Assembly (NCBI GenBank): GCA_020845495.1 | Contig: JADLFM010000223.1 | Location: 11,666 to 75,665, forward strand | DNA: 64,000 bases | Direction: 5' to 3' | Source of the DNA: Chloroflexota bacterium | GTDB lineage: Bacteria > Chloroflexota > UBA6077 > JACCZL01 | In this document: positions 60,529 to 64,000 of the stretch, piece after piece | Numbering within the stretch: position 1 is the first letter of the stretch | How the letters are laid out: each line of letters starts with the position of its first letter | Translations under genes and position numbers: made by a program | The notes under the pieces: generated by a model | Databases searched by the model: none | What the model saw: the letters and a program-made list of their open reading frames with translations, nothing else | Told to the model about the DNA's origin: nothing

Positions 60529-61589
60529 TCGCCGCCCTCGACGGCTGACCGACCGAACAGGCGGCGTTGCAGCAGGGTGAGAGCGAAGATGACGGCGAAC
60601 AAAACGACCGCGAGCGCCGCGGCGTAGCCAGCGCGGAAGCCGCCGCCAAACGACTCCCCGTAAATCAGCCAGACGAGGGTCGTCGTCTGGTTCTGTCCCT
60701 TCGTCATGATCCAGATCTGATCGAACACCTGGAACGCGCCGATGGTGCCGATTGCCACCACGAACGACGAGATCGGGCGCAGCAACGGCAGGGTGACCAG
60801 CCAGAACGTCTGACGAGGACTGGCACCGTCCGTTGCGGCCGCCTCGCCTACCTCGGGCGGGATGTCCTGGAGGCCAGCCAGGAAGATCACCATCATCGTG
60901 CCGGTCGTCGTCCAGACGTTCAGTGCCATGATGCTGAGCAGAGCGATGCTCGGGCCGGCCGCCCAGGTCGGCAGTTGCCAGCCAACGGTGGATGCCATGA
61001 GGGCGAAGAGACCGTTGGGGTTCGAGAGCCAGGCCGGGCGCGGAGGCGTTACCCCGAGCAGGCTCACGGCCCCGTCGACGAGTCCGCCTGCCTGGAGCAT
61101 CCAGAGAAAGAGTAGCGCCACGGCAACCGACGACGAGATCGACGGAAAGTAGAAGGCTGCCCGAAAGAAGGTCCGTCCCCGGATGCGCTGATTCGCCGCG
61201 ACGGCGAGGAGGAGGGCCAGAACCGTCTGAGCCGGCACCACACCCAGGACGTAGTAGGCGGTGTTTTGGAGCGCAGACCGGAAGTCGCTACTCGCGGCCA
61301 GCAGGTGATAGTTGCGCAGGCCCACGAACTGATGCTGCTGTGAGAGCAAGTCCCAGGTATAAAGCGACATGCCGATCGTCTGCGCGATCGGCCAGAGCGT
61401 GAAGGCGCCGAGGATCAACACTGTCGGGGCGATGAAGGCGTAGCCCAGAAGCGCGTCCGCCGCCGACGCCGATCGCCAGGTGGAGCGCCCCCATCCGGTG
61501 GCCCGACCGGCGGTCCTGCCCTCGATCGTCGTTGGCCGGCCGGCCTGGTCCTGTGTGAGGCGGTCGTTACTGCTGCGCCAGGATCGCAT
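60525..61589 (-). CDS. ABC sugar transporter permease, MalF type (second operon)
   Basis: This 354-residue protein has a long charged N-terminus of about 45 residues, six helices ('LLGYAFIAPTVLILGAFTLWPIAQTI' is the first) and an EAA loop 'EVGEAAATDGASPRQTFWLVTLPLLRPISS'. The start is uncertain: I used the ATG at 61589, which overlaps the 3' end of the binding-protein gene by 23 bases. It forms a heterodimer pore with the MalG-type permease. Confidence 0.9.
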   Translation of the reverse strand: MRSWRSSNDRLTQDQAGRPTTIEGRTAGRATGWGRSTWRSASAADALLGYAFIAPTVLILGAFTLWPIAQTIGMSLYTWDLLSQQHQFVGLRNYHLLAASSDFRSALQNTAYYVLGVVPAQTVLALLLAVAANQRIRGRTFFRAAFYFPSISSSVAVALLFLWMLQAGGLVDGAVSLLGVTPPRPAWLSNPNGLFALMASTVGWQLPTWAAGPSIALLSIMALNVWTTTGTMMVIFLAGLQDIPPEVGEAAATDGASPRQTFWLVTLPLLRPISSFVVAIGTIGAFQVFDQIWIMTKGQNQTTTLVWLIYGESFGGGFRAGYAAALAVVLFAVIFALTLLQRRLFGRSAVEGGE

Positions 61590-63021
61590 TGCCACGCCGC
61601 TCGATCTCCGAAAGCGCGTCCTGGGGCGACATGGTGCCGGCGAAGACAGCCTGAAGCACGGGCGTCGCAACCTTGTCGTTGATCTCCTGCCCGCCCGGAC
61701 CAAGCTGCCAGGGCCGTGCGTAGCCGCCCGCTTCGAGGAATGGCCTCCGTTCGGGGAACTGAGCGATCCAGTCGGCCTCGAGCGACTTCCGCGCCGGCAT
61801 CGCCAGCCCGAGCGACGTCCACTTCCGCATGCCCGCGGATCCGGTCAGGTAGTTGACGAGAGTCCAGGCAGCCTCGGGACTCTGGGTCCGGGCGTTGATC
61901 CCATACGCGACGGTGAAGGCGAAGGTGCCCTTGCCCTTCGGCCCGGCTGGCAACTCGGCGATGCCGAAGCGGAGGCCAGGCGCTTCTTTCTGGAGGAAGG
62001 GGAAGATCCAGTTCCCCTCGAAGACCATCGCCGCCCGGCCTTTGGCGAAGGTATCGCCCGGCCACTGGGTTCCCGTGTCGGCCGGGGTGGTGGCGAGGCC
62101 GTCATGGTAGAGGCTGTAGTAGAACTCGAGCGCCTGCAAGCCCTCGGGGCTGTTGAGCGCCATCTGGGTGCGATTCTCGGAGACGAGCCGGCCGCCGGCC
62201 TGGTAGATGAAGGCGCCCAGGCGCGGCAGTTCCGGAGGTGTGACCGCTCCGAACACCTGCTGGCTATTCGTCTCCTTCTGCGCCGCGGCCCGTAGATCGG
62301 CCCAGGTGGCCGGCGGAGCGCCGATGCCGCCGTCGGCCGCGAGTTGGCGGTTCCAGATCAGCGCGAGACTCGACCAGTCCTTGGGCAGCCCGTACGTCTT
62401 GGCGTTCCACTGAAACGCGGCGAGCAGGTTTGGGTAGAAGTCGCCGATGTCGACTGTGTCGCGCGCGATCTGCGCGTCGAGGTCGAGCAGCAGCCCGCGC
62501 TTCATCAAGTCTGGTGCGAGCAGGCTATCCACGTAGAAGACATCGGCGGCCGTGCCGGCGGCGAGATCGGTCTGGAGTTTGGTCGCGTACTCGGGAACGG
62601 GCTCAAACTTCACCTGGATGCTGGGGTACTGCCGCATAAAGTCGGCGAGCACCTCGTTCAGGAGCCGGTCTTCCTCGGGCGAGGAGGCCCATCCCATCAG
62701 ACGGAGAGTGGCGGTGACAGACGTGGCGGGGTTGGCGGTCGACGCTGCCGCCTGATCGCCGGAGGTAGGCGGCGTGGCTGCCAGCGGCTGCCCAACCGTG
62801 GCAGGCGTGGATGCCGCCGGCTGACCGGCAGACGGGGTGTCTGGCTGACCCGCTGTGGAACTCGGGACCACGTGCTGTCCAGTGGATGTGGGCGGAGCCG
62901 TCGACGACTGGCTGGGCGGCGACGTCGCCGGTGAGGTTGGGGCAACGGCTACTGTCGCCCCGCACGCTGCGAGCAATACGACGAGCACGAGTGGGATCAT
63001 CGAGCGTGCAGCAGCGATCAC
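61567..63021 (-). CDS. Sugar-binding lipoprotein of an ABC transporter (second operon)
   Basis: This 484-residue protein has a lipoprotein signal 'SMIPLVLVVLLAACGATV' with lipobox LAAC, a Ser/Thr/Pro/Gln-rich linker of about 75 residues, and the family 1 body ('TLRLMGWASSPEEDRLLNEVLADFMRQYPSIQVKFEPV', 'ADVFYVDSLLAPDLMKRGLLLDLD'). I set the start at GTG 63021, which has GGAGG 6 bases upstream and leaves a normal-length signal; ATG 63051 is the longer choice. It is the first gene of this operon. A multiple-sugar or glycerol-phosphate role is typical for the family. Confidence 0.9.
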   Translation of the reverse strand: MIAAARSMIPLVLVVLLAACGATVAVAPTSPATSPPSQSSTAPPTSTGQHVVPSSTAGQPDTPSAGQPAASTPATVGQPLAATPPTSGDQAAASTANPATSVTATLRLMGWASSPEEDRLLNEVLADFMRQYPSIQVKFEPVPEYATKLQTDLAAGTAADVFYVDSLLAPDLMKRGLLLDLDAQIARDTVDIGDFYPNLLAAFQWNAKTYGLPKDWSSLALIWNRQLAADGGIGAPPATWADLRAAAQKETNSQQVFGAVTPPELPRLGAFIYQAGGRLVSENRTQMALNSPEGLQALEFYYSLYHDGLATTPADTGTQWPGDTFAKGRAAMVFEGNWIFPFLQKEAPGLRFGIAELPAGPKGKGTFAFTVAYGINARTQSPEAAWTLVNYLTGSAGMRKWTSLGLAMPARKSLEADWIAQFPERRPFLEAGGYARPWQLGPGGQEINDKVATPVLQAVFAGTMSPQDALSEIERRGNAILAQQ

Positions 63022-63402
63022 GGCGAACCTCCGCCCACAAGCCTCATGCACGCGCTCTCGCCGACCGGCAGTCCGAGTTCATCCGCGGCGAGGAGCCTCT
63101 CCGTTCACGCTAGCAAGCTTCGGGCGCCGTAGCAAGGAGTTGACCGTCAGGCGGAGACACCACTCCGCAGCGTCGAGGTCACAGAGACACGGCTGGCCGG
63201 GCGTCCCACCCGTCGCAAGTCACGGCTGTTGGTGAGCTTGTCAGCGCCGCTCACACCCCCTGGGCCTGCCGCGAGACTCACGCTTCTGGACACGAACGTT
63301 CGAACCCGTCCGATCCGTTCGTCGCCATCGGCTACATGGTGGTGGGACGCGGCACATGATCGTGTGCGGCCCTCTAGCGGAGGAGCCAGGGGAGCAGACG
63401 CC
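63022..63402. other. Intergenic region between the second sugar operon and the tRNA-Trp terminator
   Basis: No gene is supported. It is GC-rich without a visible promoter pair. It must contain the promoter of the second sugar operon. secE and nusG, often found after tRNA-Trp, are absent. Confidence 0.4.
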
Positions 63403-63440
63403 AGAAGCTCCCTCCGGAACCATACCTGGAGGGAGCTTCT
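63403..63440 (-). terminator. Hairpin terminator of the tuf-rpmG-trnW transcript
   Basis: AGAAGCTCCCTCC (63403-63415) and GGAGGGAGCTTCT (63428-63440) form a perfect 13-bp stem with a 12-base loop. It lies 16 bases downstream of tRNA-Trp on the minus strand. Confidence 0.8.
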
Positions 63441-63455
63441 CTATCTGGTCAGCGA

Positions 63456-63531
<76 letters not shown>

Positions 63532-63632
63532 GTGCGAGGCACCGGCCGTGCGACCGGCCGGGCCTCATTATCTCATGCCAGTCCGCCCCCCGACAACTGA
63601 CGGCGGGCAGGTCCGGGCACTATCGCTCGCCG

Positions 63633-63797
63633 CTAGCGCGTCTCGCGGTGCTCGGCATGCTTGCGGCAGCGGGGACAGTACTTCATGAGCGTCAAGCGCT
63701 CTGGATCGTTCCGCTTGTTCTTCTCCGAGTGGTACGTCCGTTCCTTGCACTCATTGCACGCGAGCGTGATCAGCACGCGATCTGCCTTCTTCGCCAT
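63633..63797 (-). CDS. rpmG: 50S ribosomal protein L33
   Basis: This 54-residue protein reads '[20 protein letters not shown]' onward and has the family features '[24 protein letters not shown]' and a basic tail. The two pairs CNEC and CPRC bind zinc, so it is the zinc-containing form. It sits on the large ribosomal subunit near the E site. It lies between tuf and tRNA-Trp on the same strand. Confidence 0.97.
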   Translation of the reverse strand: MAKKADRVLITLACNECKERTYHSEKNKRNDPERLTLMKYCPRCRKHAEHRETR

Positions 63798-63874
63798 GTG
63801 GTGTGCTCCTCGTCTGACAGACCGCTACCTGGAGAGTGGTGCGCGGTGACGCCCGCGCTACCCCCCGGCCGGCC

Positions 63875-64000
<126 letters not shown>

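Overview
The window is a 64 kb, GC-rich chromosomal segment with tightly packed genes, many 4-base ATGA/GTGA gene overlaps, and frequent GTG/TTG starts. Gene content suggests a member of the Chloroflexota, perhaps near Thermomicrobia/Sphaerobacter: DUF2079 and PA14-bearing GT-C membrane proteins, several Chloroflexi-style carbohydrate ABC systems with Thr/Pro/Ala-rich lipoprotein linkers, a DUF2419 queuosine salvage enzyme and a B-type-like heme-copper oxidase. The taxon is an inference. No phage, IS element or CRISPR array was seen.

Layout. 1-11,130: housekeeping and envelope genes: end of an efflux adaptor, a branched-chain aminotransferase, an amidohydrolase, ComF, a 3D/SH3 cell-wall protein behind a c-di-AMP riboswitch, an FtsH with almost no external domain, DUF971, a YyaL-type thioredoxin-domain protein and a PrsW protease. 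11,250-25,530: a polysaccharide/glycoprotein cluster with two sugar-nucleotide epimerases, two giant GT39-like enzymes, a DUF2079 protein, two VanZ proteins, a WecA-FlaA1 fusion and a GT4 glycosyltransferase. The last two are joined by a 4 x 23 bp repeat that encodes a relay of three overlapping 8-codon ORFs. 25,700-33,880: a candidate selenoprotein (AhpD-like, CxxU) with a SECIS-like hairpin, a PHP phosphoesterase, a MarR-ClC pair, an HpcH/HpaI aldolase, ClpS, and a DUF302/SHOCT pair behind a CsoR-like site. 33,990-41,215: a carbohydrate-uptake locus (GntR, binding protein, two permeases, two sialidase-like Asp-box proteins, GNAT) that looks less GC-rich than its surroundings. 41,500-49,700: a serine hydrolase, a CMD/alkylhydroperoxidase pair, an ECF sigma - membrane protein - queuosine salvage operon, CCA-adding enzyme, tRNA-Val and a PhyH-like dioxygenase. 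50,200-59,280: a peptide-type ABC uptake operon and a heme-copper oxidase cluster (IIa, II, I, plus CtaG) whose subunit I has Gln where the active-site Tyr should be. 59,640-64,000: a second sugar ABC operon, then tRNA-Trp, rpmG and the 3' end of tuf.

Working together. The 11-25 kb genes would make, assemble and flip lipid-linked glycans (initiating transferase, GT4, epimerases) and transfer sugars outside the membrane (GT-C enzymes). The 34-41 kb locus looks like an inducible system for importing and cleaving a glycan. Neither ABC sugar operon encodes its own ATPase, so a shared MsmK/UgpC-type ATPase is presumably encoded elsewhere. The strongest leads for something new are the candidate Sec-containing AhpD-like protein, the ATGA relay repeat, the Tyr-to-Gln oxidase and the WecA-FlaA1 fusion.
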